From Microcystis aeruginosa FD4 (GTDB lineage Bacteria; Cyanobacteriota; Cyanobacteriia; Cyanobacteriales; Microcystaceae): a DNA stretch of 64,000 nt. The first letter of the stretch is position 1. Each line of letters opens with the position of its first letter. A model generated the notes under the pieces. It was not told the DNA's origin. It did no database searches and was given only the letters and a program-made list of their open reading frames with translations. Of the stretch, positions 1 to 8,345 are shown in pieces. The stretch is from NCBI RefSeq assembly GCF_009792235.1, contig NZ_CP046973.1:4092001-4156000 (forward strand), written 5' to 3'. Position numbers and translations under genes: made by a program.

Positions 1-2
1 TT

Positions 3-950
3 CGTGTTTATCAGCGTCCTTTGCTGCGTCCCCTACAAACCCATCACGGACTATGGGAAATTAGGGAAGGAATTATTATTCGCTTAGAAGCGGAAGATGG
101 ACGAATTGGATGGGGAGAAATTGCTCCTTTACCTGAATTTGGTTCAGAAACATTATCGGCAGCAATATTATTCTGTCAAAGTCTCGAAAATCCCCTATCA
201 ATAACTTCAATTTTTTCTATTCCCGAACAATTTCCCGCGTGTCAATTTGCCTTTGAATCAGCTTTAGAAGATTTAAGTATCGAGAATCAATCAAGAGAAT
301 TAGAAACGAAAAATTATAGTTATTTATTGCCCACTGGTGCAGCAGTATTTCCTTGTCTAGATGATATTTTAGCCGCTCATAAAACTAATACTTATAAATG
401 GAAAATTGCGGTCAATTCTCTCGCAGAGGAGTTAACCTTATTTGAAAAATTAATTGGCCGATTACCCAGGGGAATTAAATTGCGTTTAGATGCCAATGGA
501 GGATTAAGTATTGCTGAGAGTAAAATCTGGTTAAAAATTGCCGATGAATGTCAACTAATTGAATTTATCGAACAACCTTTACCCCCATCTCAATTAGCGG
601 AAATGTTGCAATTAAGTCAAGATTTTACCACGGAGATTGCCTTAGATGAATCGGTGGCCAATCTCCGACAAATAGAGGAATGTTATCAACGGGGATGGCG
701 AGGAATTTTTGTGATTAAACCTGCTATTACTGGTTCAATACAAGGGTTAAGAAATCTCTGGGAAAAATATCCCTTAGATTTAGTATTTTCCTCGGTTTTA
801 GAAACTAATATCGGCAGAAAATCCGCTTTACGTCTAGCACAAGAATACCCACGAAAGGAGCGAGCTTTAGGTTTTGGTGTGCAACAATGGTTTAATAATA
901 ATGAACCCGATTGGTTAGAAAAACTGTGGACGACATCAGCAAACAATTAG
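3..950 (+). CDS. menC: o-succinylbenzoate synthase, 5'-partial
   Basis: Enolase-superfamily enzyme that dehydrates SHCHC to o-succinylbenzoate in menaquinone/phylloquinone synthesis. The reading frame is open from the first bases of the window and already reads family sequence (VYQRPLLRPLQTHHG), so the true start lies upstream. Visible hallmarks are the REGIIIRLE strand with GEIAPLPEFG, WKIAV (acid/base lysine region), LRLDANGG and FIEQPL (metal ligands), and ALDES. The C-terminus overlaps menE by about 25 bases, so the pair is probably translationally coupled. The internal TTG at 21 is unlikely to be the real start. Confidence 0.9.
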   Translation, partial: RVYQRPLLRPLQTHHGLWEIREGIIIRLEAEDGRIGWGEIAPLPEFGSETLSAAILFCQSLENPLSITSIFSIPEQFPACQFAFESALEDLSIENQSRELETKNYSYLLPTGAAVFPCLDDILAAHKTNTYKWKIAVNSLAEELTLFEKLIGRLPRGIKLRLDANGGLSIAESKIWLKIADECQLIEFIEQPLPPSQLAEMLQLSQDFTTEIALDESVANLRQIEECYQRGWRGIFVIKPAITGSIQGLRNLWEKYPLDLVFSSVLETNIGRKSALRLAQEYPRKERALGFGVQQWFNNNEPDWLEKLWTTSANN

Positions 951-2272
951 CATATCTCAGTCAAAAAAATTGGTTATATGGATACAATAGCCAGAAATTT
1001 TATCAATTATATCAGTCCTATTGTCAGAAATTTATCGCAGCAGATAATCCTCGATTAACTATACTTCTGTGCGAAGGCAATCCCATTAAATTTTTAGCGA
1101 TATTCTTGGCTGCTGTCAGGGTCAAAAGTTGCCTATTTCTAGCTAATCCCGACTGGAAAAGTAACGAATGGCAACAGGTTTTCTCTCTGATGCAACCCGA
1201 CTATATTTTTGGTGAAAATATCAAGGTTTATAACCATAATTCTCCTCCTGTCAATCCTTTGACTAATTCTCTGATGATACCCACGGGAGGAACCTCGGGA
1301 AAAATTCGCTTTGCTATCCACAACTGGTTAACTTTAACTGCTTCTGTCAAAGGTTTCTCTGAATATTTTCAAGTCAAGCAGGTTAACTCTTTTTGCCTAT
1401 TGCCCTTATATCATGTTAGTGGTTTAATGCAGTTTCTCAGAAGTTTTTTAACTGGGGGAGATTTTGCTGTTATTTCTTACCATAAAATCAAACAAAAGCG
1501 CATAAATAATCTCAATCTTCAAGATTATTTTATCTCCTTAGTCCCCAGTCAATTACAATTTTTTCTAGAAAATGATCCTCAATGGTTAACCAATTTTAAA
1601 ACAGTTTTACTAGGAGGTTCCCCTGCATGGCCATCTTTATTAGAAAAAGCTAGAGAATATAATATTTCCCTATCTCCCACCTATGGAATGACAGAAACTG
1701 CCTCACAAATTGTCACCCTTAAACCAGAAGATTTTCGACAAGGAAATAATAGTAATGGACAGGTATTACCCGATGCTCAGATAAAAATTAATCCCGATAA
1801 CCAGAAAATTATTATTGAAGCAAAATCTTTATTTTTAGGCTATTATCCCCATCTTAATCAAGCAAGCTACTTCGAGACCGATGACTTAGGTTATTTGGAT
1901 GAAAGTGGTTATTTATATATCATTGGTCGCGATAGTCAAAAAATAATTACCGGAGGAGAAAATGTTTATCCTCTTGAGGTAGAAACTGCCATTAGACAAA
2001 CTAATTTAGTTAAAGATGTGGTGGTTTTAGGGTTACCAGATGTCAAATGGGGACAGATAATTGTCGCTTTTTATGTACCCGTTAACTCTCAGATAAACCA
2101 GACAAGTATTCAATCCCAGATTCAAGATAAATTAGTCAAGTATAAACTGCCGAAACATTGGATAAAATTACCAGAGATACCAAAAAGTCCCCAAGGGAAG
2201 ATTAATCAAACCACTTTAATTAAATTAGCTGAAACTTTTTTGACACCGAGTCAAACTCTCGACGATACTTAA
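926..2272 (+). CDS. menE: o-succinylbenzoate-CoA ligase
   Basis: Adenylate-forming enzyme that activates o-succinylbenzoate with CoA, the step after MenC. Motifs in order are the P-loop-like MIPTGGTSGK, the A5 motif SPTYGMTETAS, the hinge GRDSQKIITGGENVYP, and the C-terminal catalytic lysine segment PKSPQGKINQ. About 449 residues fits the family. GTG at 926 is chosen; a TTG at 911 in the same frame is possible. Both lie inside the end of menC, as expected for a coupled men operon. Its 3' end overlaps the convergent GNAT gene by about 50 bases. Confidence 0.9.
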   Translation: MDDISKQLAYLSQKNWLYGYNSQKFYQLYQSYCQKFIAADNPRLTILLCEGNPIKFLAIFLAAVRVKSCLFLANPDWKSNEWQQVFSLMQPDYIFGENIKVYNHNSPPVNPLTNSLMIPTGGTSGKIRFAIHNWLTLTASVKGFSEYFQVKQVNSFCLLPLYHVSGLMQFLRSFLTGGDFAVISYHKIKQKRINNLNLQDYFISLVPSQLQFFLENDPQWLTNFKTVLLGGSPAWPSLLEKAREYNISLSPTYGMTETASQIVTLKPEDFRQGNNSNGQVLPDAQIKINPDNQKIIIEAKSLFLGYYPHLNQASYFETDDLGYLDESGYLYIIGRDSQKIITGGENVYPLEVETAIRQTNLVKDVVVLGLPDVKWGQIIVAFYVPVNSQINQTSIQSQIQDKLVKYKLPKHWIKLPEIPKSPQGKINQTTLIKLAETFLTPSQTLDDT

Positions 2273-2768
2273 CCAAACCTTGCACTCCTGTTAAGCAATC
2301 AATCCGTAATTCTAAAACCATAAATACTTCCTCTGGAACCGGATACTCACAGGATAAATTTTTAGTTTGAGCGGTTATAAACCCAAAACGATGATAAAAA
2401 TGCGGGTTTCCTAAAACCACCACTGCATCAATTCCTCTAGCGGCACATTCCCTTAGACTATATTGAGTTAAAAGAGAACCGATGCCCTTGCTTTGATAAT
2501 CGGGTAAAATGGCTATGGGTGCTAATCCCAGCAGATTCAAATTAGGTTTATTTTCCGACTCTAAAGACACTGGACTATAGAGAATATGACCGATAACTTT
2601 TTCTTCTTCTACAGCAACAAAAGAAAAGACAGGGACATTATTTCTCAAAGTCTTGACTAAATTAGCTTCATTTTCTCGGTCAAAAGCCAAGCGATTTACT
2701 CGGTATATGGCAGCAAAATCGCTGTTTTTTTCCCGACGAATTTCTGGTAATGGTAATCTCTGGCTCAT
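2220..2768 (-). CDS. GNAT family N-acetyltransferase
   Basis: A 182-residue single-domain GNAT protein of the YhbS-like kind. The acetyl-CoA pyrophosphate loop is YQSKGIGSLL (Q/R-x-x-G-x-G/A), preceded by the strand LGLAPIAILP and followed by VVVLGNPHFYHRFGF, typical of YhbS-type acetyltransferases. The substrate cannot be read from sequence. It is convergent with menE and its stop lies inside the menE 3' end. There is no obvious operon partner. Confidence 0.85.
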   Translation of the reverse strand: MSQRLPLPEIRREKNSDFAAIYRVNRLAFDRENEANLVKTLRNNVPVFSFVAVEEEKVIGHILYSPVSLESENKPNLNLLGLAPIAILPDYQSKGIGSLLTQYSLRECAARGIDAVVVLGNPHFYHRFGFITAQTKNLSCEYPVPEEVFMVLELRIDCLTGVQGLVKYRREFDSVSKKFQLI

Positions 2769-2863
2769 TTTATTAATAAATGTTAAAAGTTGATAGCTAT
2801 CTTGCTAAAGATTGACCGCTCAGGCAATAATGGGAAGGTTTATCATCCCCATTAAAGTAAAGA

Positions 2864-4336
2864 ATGCTCAACGCTTTTATTTGGCTACCGATTATAGGGG
2901 CGATACTGATTGCCTACACGCCTCTAGAGGCGAAAAAAGTGCGAGGATTAGCTCTAACTCTTTCTGTCGTTCTCTTACTGCTTAATATTCTCCTTGGCTG
3001 GCAATTTGACCCTAGTAACCCGCAAATGCAGTTCACGGTTAACCTGCCTTGGATTAATTTCCTCGGTTTCAATTATGCTCTCGGTGTCGATGGCTTATCA
3101 TTTTCATTACTTTTTCTTAACAGCATCTTGACAATAATTGCTCTTTATGCTAGTGGTACAGAGGTTAACCGACCCAGATTTTACTATTCCCTGCTCTTGT
3201 TACTCAATGCTGGAGTAGCGGGGGCCTTTCTAGCGCAGGATTTACTGCTATTTTTCCTATTTTACGAATTAGAAATCGTCCCCCTTTACTTTCTCATTGC
3301 CATTTGGGGGGGTCAAAGACGCGGTTATGCGGGCATGAAATTCTTATTATACACGGCAATTTCTGGCTTTTTAGTGCTAATTTCCTTCCTCGGCTTAGTT
3401 TGGCTAACTGGTGCTAATAATTTCGCCTATAATCCCCTTTTATCGAACAATTTACCCGTTAAAACCCAATTACTGCTCCTCATCCCCCTTCTGATTGGAT
3501 TAGCCATCAAAATCCCGATTTTTCCCTTTCATACTTGGCTACCGGATGCCCACGTGGAAGCATCTACCCCCGTTTCTGTGCTTTTAGCGGGAATATTACT
3601 CAAATTAGGAACCTATGGACTGCTGCGCTTTGGAGTCGGTTTATTTCTCGACGCTTGGGTAACTCTCGCCCCTTGGTTAGCAACGATAGCAGCTATCAGC
3701 GCCCTCTACGGGGCCAGTTGCGCTATTGCCCAAAAGGATATGAAAAAAGTAGTGGCCTATTCTTCCATTTCCCACATGGCCTATATTTTACTAGCGGCGG
3801 CGGCCACCACCAGATTAAGCATCACCGCAGCGATTTTGCAGATGATTAGTCACGGTTTAATTTCCGCTTTATTATTTTTGTTGGTGGGAGTAGTCTATAA
3901 AAAAACCGGCAGCCGGGATGTGGATTATCTACGCGGTTTATTAAATCCAGAAAGAGGTTTACCAATCACGGGAATGCTAATGATTTTAGCGGCTATGGCC
4001 AGCGCTGGCATCCCTGGAATGGTGGGATTTATCGCCGAATTTTTAGTTTTTCGTGGCAGTTTCCCGATTTTTCCGATACAAACGCTCTTATGTTTGGTCG
4101 CTAGTGGTTTAACCGCAGTATATTTTCTCCTGATGATTAATCGGGTTTTCTTTGGTCGTTTAACCCCTGAATTATCGCGCATTCCTCGCAGTACCTGGCC
4201 CGAAAGATTTCCCGAAATTGCCTTGGCTTTATTTATTATTGTTTTGGGATTACAACCGAGTTGGATGATTCACTGGAGTGAAAACCAAGCATCAGTGTTA
4301 TTAACCCGGACGGCAATCAGTCAAAAGCAATCATAG
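2864..4336 (+). CDS. ndhD: NAD(P)H-quinone oxidoreductase subunit 4 (NdhD)
   Basis: Antiporter-like membrane subunit of the cyanobacterial NDH-1 complex; 490 residues with about 14 hydrophobic segments. Diagnostic segments are FYELEIVPLYFLIAIWGG (conserved Glu in TM5), IKIPIFPFHTWLPDAHVEA (broken-helix Lys and quinone-oxidoreductase signature) and KKVVAYSSISHM. It drives proton pumping in respiration/cyclic electron flow or CO2 uptake, depending on paralogue. I cannot tell which ndhD paralogue (D1-D4) this is. No ndhF or cup partner is adjacent, so it looks like a single-gene unit. Confidence 0.9.
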   Translation: MLNAFIWLPIIGAILIAYTPLEAKKVRGLALTLSVVLLLLNILLGWQFDPSNPQMQFTVNLPWINFLGFNYALGVDGLSFSLLFLNSILTIIALYASGTEVNRPRFYYSLLLLLNAGVAGAFLAQDLLLFFLFYELEIVPLYFLIAIWGGQRRGYAGMKFLLYTAISGFLVLISFLGLVWLTGANNFAYNPLLSNNLPVKTQLLLLIPLLIGLAIKIPIFPFHTWLPDAHVEASTPVSVLLAGILLKLGTYGLLRFGVGLFLDAWVTLAPWLATIAAISALYGASCAIAQKDMKKVVAYSSISHMAYILLAAAATTRLSITAAILQMISHGLISALLFLLVGVVYKKTGSRDVDYLRGLLNPERGLPITGMLMILAAMASAGIPGMVGFIAEFLVFRGSFPIFPIQTLLCLVASGLTAVYFLLMINRVFFGRLTPELSRIPRSTWPERFPEIALALFIIVLGLQPSWMIHWSENQASVLLTRTAISQKQS

Positions 4337-4398
4337 ACACCTTTTCCGGAATTTTTTCAACCTAGACCGAAACTAACTTGTGGATAGGAGCCGAAACG

Positions 4399-5562
4399 TC
4401 AAAAATTTTTGGCTTTGCGGAGGGAATTAACCGTTAAAACCACCTGTTCCCCCACCAGTTCAATTTCTTCTAAAGTATTAAAACGACTCAACCCGAAGCG
4501 CAGGGAGGCATAAGCGAGAGATTCGGGGCGACCCAAGGCAGTTAAAACGTGAGAGGGGGCGGTATGGCTAGAAGAACAGGCAGAACCGGAGGAAAGCGCC
4601 ACTATTGGCTGTAATCCTAACAATAACGCCGCACTGTCCACCCCTTCAATACTAATATTTAAATTTCCGGCTAATCTTTGGCTAGGATGACCATTGAGAT
4701 AAATTCTGTCTAATTGACTGATAATCTCCCATAAACGGGCTTTTAACTGATTTAAGTAGCTGTTATCTTCTTCAATCGCTTTGATGCCCAATTCTACTGC
4801 CTTGGCAAAACCGACAATTTGCGGTGTAAATATTGTACCCGATCGCAGTCCTTTTTCCTGGCCTCCCCCTTGAATTTGAGCGGCGAGACGGACTCTGGGG
4901 TTTCGGCGCCGGACGTACAGCGCACCGATTCCCTTTGGTCCGTGGACTTTGTGGGCAGTTAAGGACATCAAATCTATATTCATTTCCTCCACATCTAGGG
5001 GAATTTTGCCGATTGCTTGGGCTGCGTCCGTATGAAAAAGTACCTGATACTGGCGACAAATCGCCCCAATTGCCGCTAAAGGTTGAATCACCCCAATCTC
5101 GTTATTAGCGGTCATAATTGACAGCAAAATCGTATCAGGACGCAAAGATTTTTCTAGTAGTTCTAAGTCAATTAGGCCATCAGCCCCGACGGGTAAAATT
5201 GTCACCTCAAAACCCAATTTTTCCAGATAATGACAGGGATCTAAAACGGCGCGATGTTCTGTCACCACCGTAACTATGTGCCTTCCCTTGGCGAAATAGG
5301 CTTCGGCAACCCCTTTGATAGCGAGGTTATTAGCCTCCGTTGCTCCACTGGTAAAAATAATTTCTTCGGGACTACTATTAATAGCAGCGGCGATTGTTTC
5401 TCTTGCTTGTTTAACTGCAGCCTCGGCTGTCCAACCATAGACATGATTAATACTATGGGCATTACCAAAGTGTTCGGTAAAATAGGGCAACATCGCCGCC
5501 AGAACCTGCGGCTCTAGGGGTGTCGTGGCGTGGCAATCTAGATAAATCGGCTTTTGAGACAT
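4399..5562 (-). CDS. Cysteine desulfurase (IscS/NifS type)
   Basis: PLP enzyme that removes sulfur from cysteine for Fe-S cluster and thiocofactor assembly. Visible features: N-terminal YLDCHATTPL, the GATEANNLAIKG segment, HTDAAQAIGK (PLP-binding Asp/Gln region), SAHKVHGPKGIGALYVR with the Schiff-base lysine, and the active-site cysteine loop SSGSACSSS. Length of 387 residues is typical of class I enzymes. It is convergent with ndhD and has no iscU/iscA neighbour, as is common in cyanobacteria. The exact orthologue (IscS versus NifS naming) is not resolved. Confidence 0.92.
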   Translation of the reverse strand: MSQKPIYLDCHATTPLEPQVLAAMLPYFTEHFGNAHSINHVYGWTAEAAVKQARETIAAAINSSPEEIIFTSGATEANNLAIKGVAEAYFAKGRHIVTVVTEHRAVLDPCHYLEKLGFEVTILPVGADGLIDLELLEKSLRPDTILLSIMTANNEIGVIQPLAAIGAICRQYQVLFHTDAAQAIGKIPLDVEEMNIDLMSLTAHKVHGPKGIGALYVRRRNPRVRLAAQIQGGGQEKGLRSGTIFTPQIVGFAKAVELGIKAIEEDNSYLNQLKARLWEIISQLDRIYLNGHPSQRLAGNLNISIEGVDSAALLLGLQPIVALSSGSACSSSHTAPSHVLTALGRPESLAYASLRFGLSRFNTLEEIELVGEQVVLTVNSLRKAKNF

Positions 5563-5807
5563 ATTTTTCCCCTGCGGGGGATTCGGGAAGGATATATCCT
5601 CTGTTTTAACAGAATCTCTGAAAGTGGATTGCTAATCTATGTTAACAAAAAAGTATCGGATAGTAGTCAACAGCTGACGACTCAGGCCAGAACTTTAAGA
5701 TTTAATAATGAGAGCGCAATCGCTCTCTGACAGCAGTTACAATTTCCCTATTCCAATGTTGTGCAGTAACCCAACAGGATTAATAACACATATTTTCCGG
5801 CTCAATC

Positions 5808-6626
5808 ATGGCTAAAAAATCGAAGGCATTTAGTGAACTGCTCAGGCTGCAGAAAATGTCCCAAGGATCCGAAAAACCCTTGAAAAGCTTTGAGAAGAAA
5901 TTAAGAGAAAAGTCATCGGCTTTCAAGGAAATTGTCGTCTCTCCTTCTGGGGAAGTCAAAATGTCGGAAGTTCTGGAGGATTTTATCGAGCCTTACCGCG
6001 AATCCAATGAAACGAAGGTATCTATGCGAACACTGCTGACCCTAGGGATAATCGCTTGGAATCTGGCGTTGTCCCCCGAATCAAAGCGGCAAGAGATGAT
6101 AGACCGAGTTTTTAATAAAGACCTTCTTAAAGGAGATAAAAGGCTCAAGGCGGAGATTCAAGAGCTAATCCAGGAGCTAATCGCTAGGAAAAACCGTTAT
6201 TTCTCGGAAAACAAGCGGATGATTGTGGATTTTGAGTTAAAAGAGCTAGGAAGCGAGTATCATCTCTCGGTTGCCTCCAGCTTGTCGCCAGAATTTTCCG
6301 AGTCAGAGTTTGCCTTCAAAGTCGGCGACTCGGTCATCGTCAAACAGGGTGTACTTGACCCAGATTTGGGGACTGACATCGGTGGTTGGCAAGGGAGAAT
6401 TGTGACAATTGAGCGGCAGAGCAATCTCATCGGCATTGAATGGGATAGCATCACCCTGAAAAACATCCCCAGTTCGGTGATTGACCAGTGTGAAGTGGAA
6501 AACTTAGACTGGACTCAAATGTGCCTCTTCTCAACGGATGTGGAATTAACTCAACCTCGAGATACAGAAGAAGATGTGGCCGCCATCATTGAGCAAATTG
6601 AGTCTAACATCGTTGAAGCTATTTAA
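5808..6626 (+). CDS. Hypothetical protein with SH3-like C-terminal domain
   Basis: I do not recognise a named function. The 272 residues fall into a lysine-rich N-terminus, an all-helical middle (SGEVKMSEVLEDFIEPY to about residue 140) and a beta-rich segment around residues 175-230 resembling an SH3/KOW-like barrel (VGDSVIVKQGVLDP, then IGGWQGRIVTIE, then IGIEWDSITL). The acidic tail PRDTEEDVAAIIEQIE closes it. The next gene downstream encodes an integrase-like N-domain protein in the same direction, and the pair may form a unit. Cytoplasmic; no signal peptide. Confidence 0.7.
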   Translation: MAKKSKAFSELLRLQKMSQGSEKPLKSFEKKLREKSSAFKEIVVSPSGEVKMSEVLEDFIEPYRESNETKVSMRTLLTLGIIAWNLALSPESKRQEMIDRVFNKDLLKGDKRLKAEIQELIQELIARKNRYFSENKRMIVDFELKELGSEYHLSVASSLSPEFSESEFAFKVGDSVIVKQGVLDPDLGTDIGGWQGRIVTIERQSNLIGIEWDSITLKNIPSSVIDQCEVENLDWTQMCLFSTDVELTQPRDTEEDVAAIIEQIESNIVEAI

Positions 6627-6739
6627 CAGAAAAGAGAAAGGCAATTCCGGCGGTTGGCCGACGTTGACCCTTTGGAAAAAAGACTTGATTCATTACCCTA
6701 TTGACCATCGAGCAGCGATTTGGAGGAGAGAGATTTGTG

Positions 6740-7141
6740 ATGGATGATTCCCAGAAATACGAGGCTGACTGTCAAAAGATAAGAAAAGCCAATCATGAAT
6801 TACTAAAGGATTTTGAGGGTTGGCTAGAATCATCAGGTCTGTCGGAAAAAACCATTAATAATCATGTTTCAAATATAGATTTTTATATCAACGAATATTT
6901 ACTCTATGAGGATGCAGTAGAAGCCAAAGACGGGGTAGATATGGTCAGTGACTTTTTGGGTTATTGGTTTATCAAAAAGGCGATGTGGGCTAGTCAATCA
7001 AGCATCAAGGCTAACGCAGGTAGTCTGAAAAAGTTCTACACTTTCTTACTGGAAAAAGGTCTAATAGATAAAGATGATTTGCGAGAACTTAAAGAAACCA
7101 TCAAGGAAGAAATGAGTGAATGGCTGGAAACCGTAAGGTGA
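6740..7141 (+). CDS. Stand-alone integrase SAM-like (core-binding) domain protein
   Basis: About 133 residues matching the four-helix N-terminal DNA-binding domain of tyrosine recombinases (FEGWLESSGLSEKTINNHVSNIDFYI, then SIKANAGSLKKFYTFLLEKG). No catalytic domain (R..H-x-x-R..Y) follows in any frame, so it cannot recombine DNA itself. ATG at 6740 is chosen because a good ribosome site (GGAGGAG, 6722-6728) precedes it. The stop at 7139-7141 sits exactly where a truncated methylase homology on the opposite strand begins, so the C-terminus may have been cut by a rearrangement. Confidence 0.7.
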   Translation: MDDSQKYEADCQKIRKANHELLKDFEGWLESSGLSEKTINNHVSNIDFYINEYLLYEDAVEAKDGVDMVSDFLGYWFIKKAMWASQSSIKANAGSLKKFYTFLLEKGLIDKDDLRELKETIKEEMSEWLETVR

Positions 7142-7392
7142 TTTGCCCAATCGAGATAGTTATGGAAACTATCCCACTTGTCTAGGTCAAGATTATAGGG
7201 CGGGTCGATCAGAATTAGTTGGACTGAGGAATCAGGCAATGCCTTTAAAAAGTCAACCGCATCTTGAATAAAGACACCATGAACCGTGCGAAGCGTTGAA
7301 ATCCCAATGATCGTTGAACTATGCAAAACTCCATTCTTTTTCAACTGATTTATTGCCATGTGTCCACTATTAAAATGGGATTTATTAGCCAT
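7142..7392 (-). pseudogene. Truncated DNA methyltransferase (N-terminal fragment)
   Basis: On the minus strand the first ~84 codons read as the N-terminus of an amino-methyltransferase of the N4/N6 DNA methylase family: IQDAVDFLKALPDSSVQLI followed by the catalytic motif IDPPYNLDLDKWDS and YLDWA. The homology stops near 7141, and the same frame then runs through antisense of the integrase-like gene. Motifs for target recognition and SAM binding (motif I) are missing, so the product should be inactive. No nuclease partner is adjacent. Confidence 0.75.
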
Positions 7393-7453
7393 ATAGCGTT
7401 ACTTTATTTTGTAATGGTTGATGACTGTTCAGTTTCGTCGTCCTACTGCCGCC

Positions 7454-7500
7454 CAACTATTAATTATACCGCTCCCTGCGGTTCCGCACCCTCCTCTATC
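7454..7500. repeat. Module-boundary repeat, copy A
   Basis: Core CTATTAATTATACCGCTCCC followed by TGCGGTTCCGCACCCTCCTC. Near-identical cores occur at 9604-9655 (copy B) and 12384-12412 (copy C). The copies fall exactly between accessory modules: A lies beyond the end of the HEPN/DUF262 pair, B between that pair and the restriction-modification gene, C beyond the start of that gene. No coding potential is seen in it. Confidence 0.75.
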
Positions 7501-7649
7501 CTACTATCCCACTTCCATCGGTCTAATACCCCTAAATATTGGCATAATCACCGCAGAAGGCTTTCTAGCATTCCACTCAAGGATAGGTTAACTTAAAGCA
7601 CCCGATCAGATTTGCGATCACACTATTACCTGCTATTTGTTACAATACG

Positions 7650-8327
7650 CTACTGCAACTTTAAGAATGTTTTATGTTTAAGACCATACAACATTTTCAA
7701 TCGGATTTCATACATCAAATCTGTCACCAACTTCTTAAATCTGGTATAGACTTTCTGGTCAATCCTCTCCTCTGGTGCTAAATCACCTCCAGGAGCTACA
7801 GCATTGCGTAACCGCAGAAATAACTCTAAGGATTCCTTTAAATTAGGATTCGGATGTGCATAATCCTTCCAATGTTCTGGAAACTTTTCAAGTGCAAAGC
7901 TTTTGAGTAATTTGTTTAAGACGTTGAAACCAACATTACTCTCGGTATTAACAACTCTTGAAATAGGGCAGCTATCCCCAGCGTGAAACGCTTTAAGTGA
8001 AGCAAAAAAACTTACTTTTCTATTGTCATTTGTAGGATATTCCTTGAACTGTTTAAAGGAGTTTTCCCTGTGGTGAATAACTATTTCATCGCAAAAATCA
8101 TGAAGATATCTGCCAACATTATTAAGTTCATCAATATAGAGGTTGAAAGATTTTTGGATAAAGCTTTCCCATAAAGAATAAATCATCGATATTGATTGAG
8201 TTGAGAAAATGTCTTGATGCTTTGAAGATAGAGAGTACCTTCTCGTAAAAATTGCTCTCTCAATTTCGAAAAGAACAGATATTCTCTCTTCAATAATCTC
8301 TTGCAATGCCCTATCAAAATCATCCAT
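7650..8327 (-). CDS. MAE_28990/MAE_18760-like HEPN nuclease with altered motif
   Basis: A 225-residue all-helical protein with the look of the MAE_28990/MAE_18760 HEPN family (predicted RNases, first named from Microcystis). N-terminal helices (ALQEIIEERISVLFEIE) lead to SMIYSLWESFIQKSF and the C-terminal active-site helix. There the expected R-x4-6-H motif reads R174-N-A-V-A-P179-G: proline replaces histidine, a CAT to CCT change. It lies 18 bases downstream of the DUF262 gene, as expected for a two-gene TA or defence operon. By family knowledge the loss of His should abolish RNase activity; whether it does here is inference. Confidence 0.75.
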   Translation of the reverse strand: MDDFDRALQEIIEERISVLFEIERAIFTRRYSLSSKHQDIFSTQSISMIYSLWESFIQKSFNLYIDELNNVGRYLHDFCDEIVIHHRENSFKQFKEYPTNDNRKVSFFASLKAFHAGDSCPISRVVNTESNVGFNVLNKLLKSFALEKFPEHWKDYAHPNPNLKESLELFLRLRNAVAPGGDLAPEERIDQKVYTRFKKLVTDLMYEIRLKMLYGLKHKTFLKLQ

Positions 8328-8345
8328 AGCCTATTGCTAAGTTTA

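Noticed and set aside
7321..7596. 91-residue plus-strand frame over the methylase relic and repeat A
   Set aside because: Antisense to the methylase fragment and continues through the repeat; no protein features.
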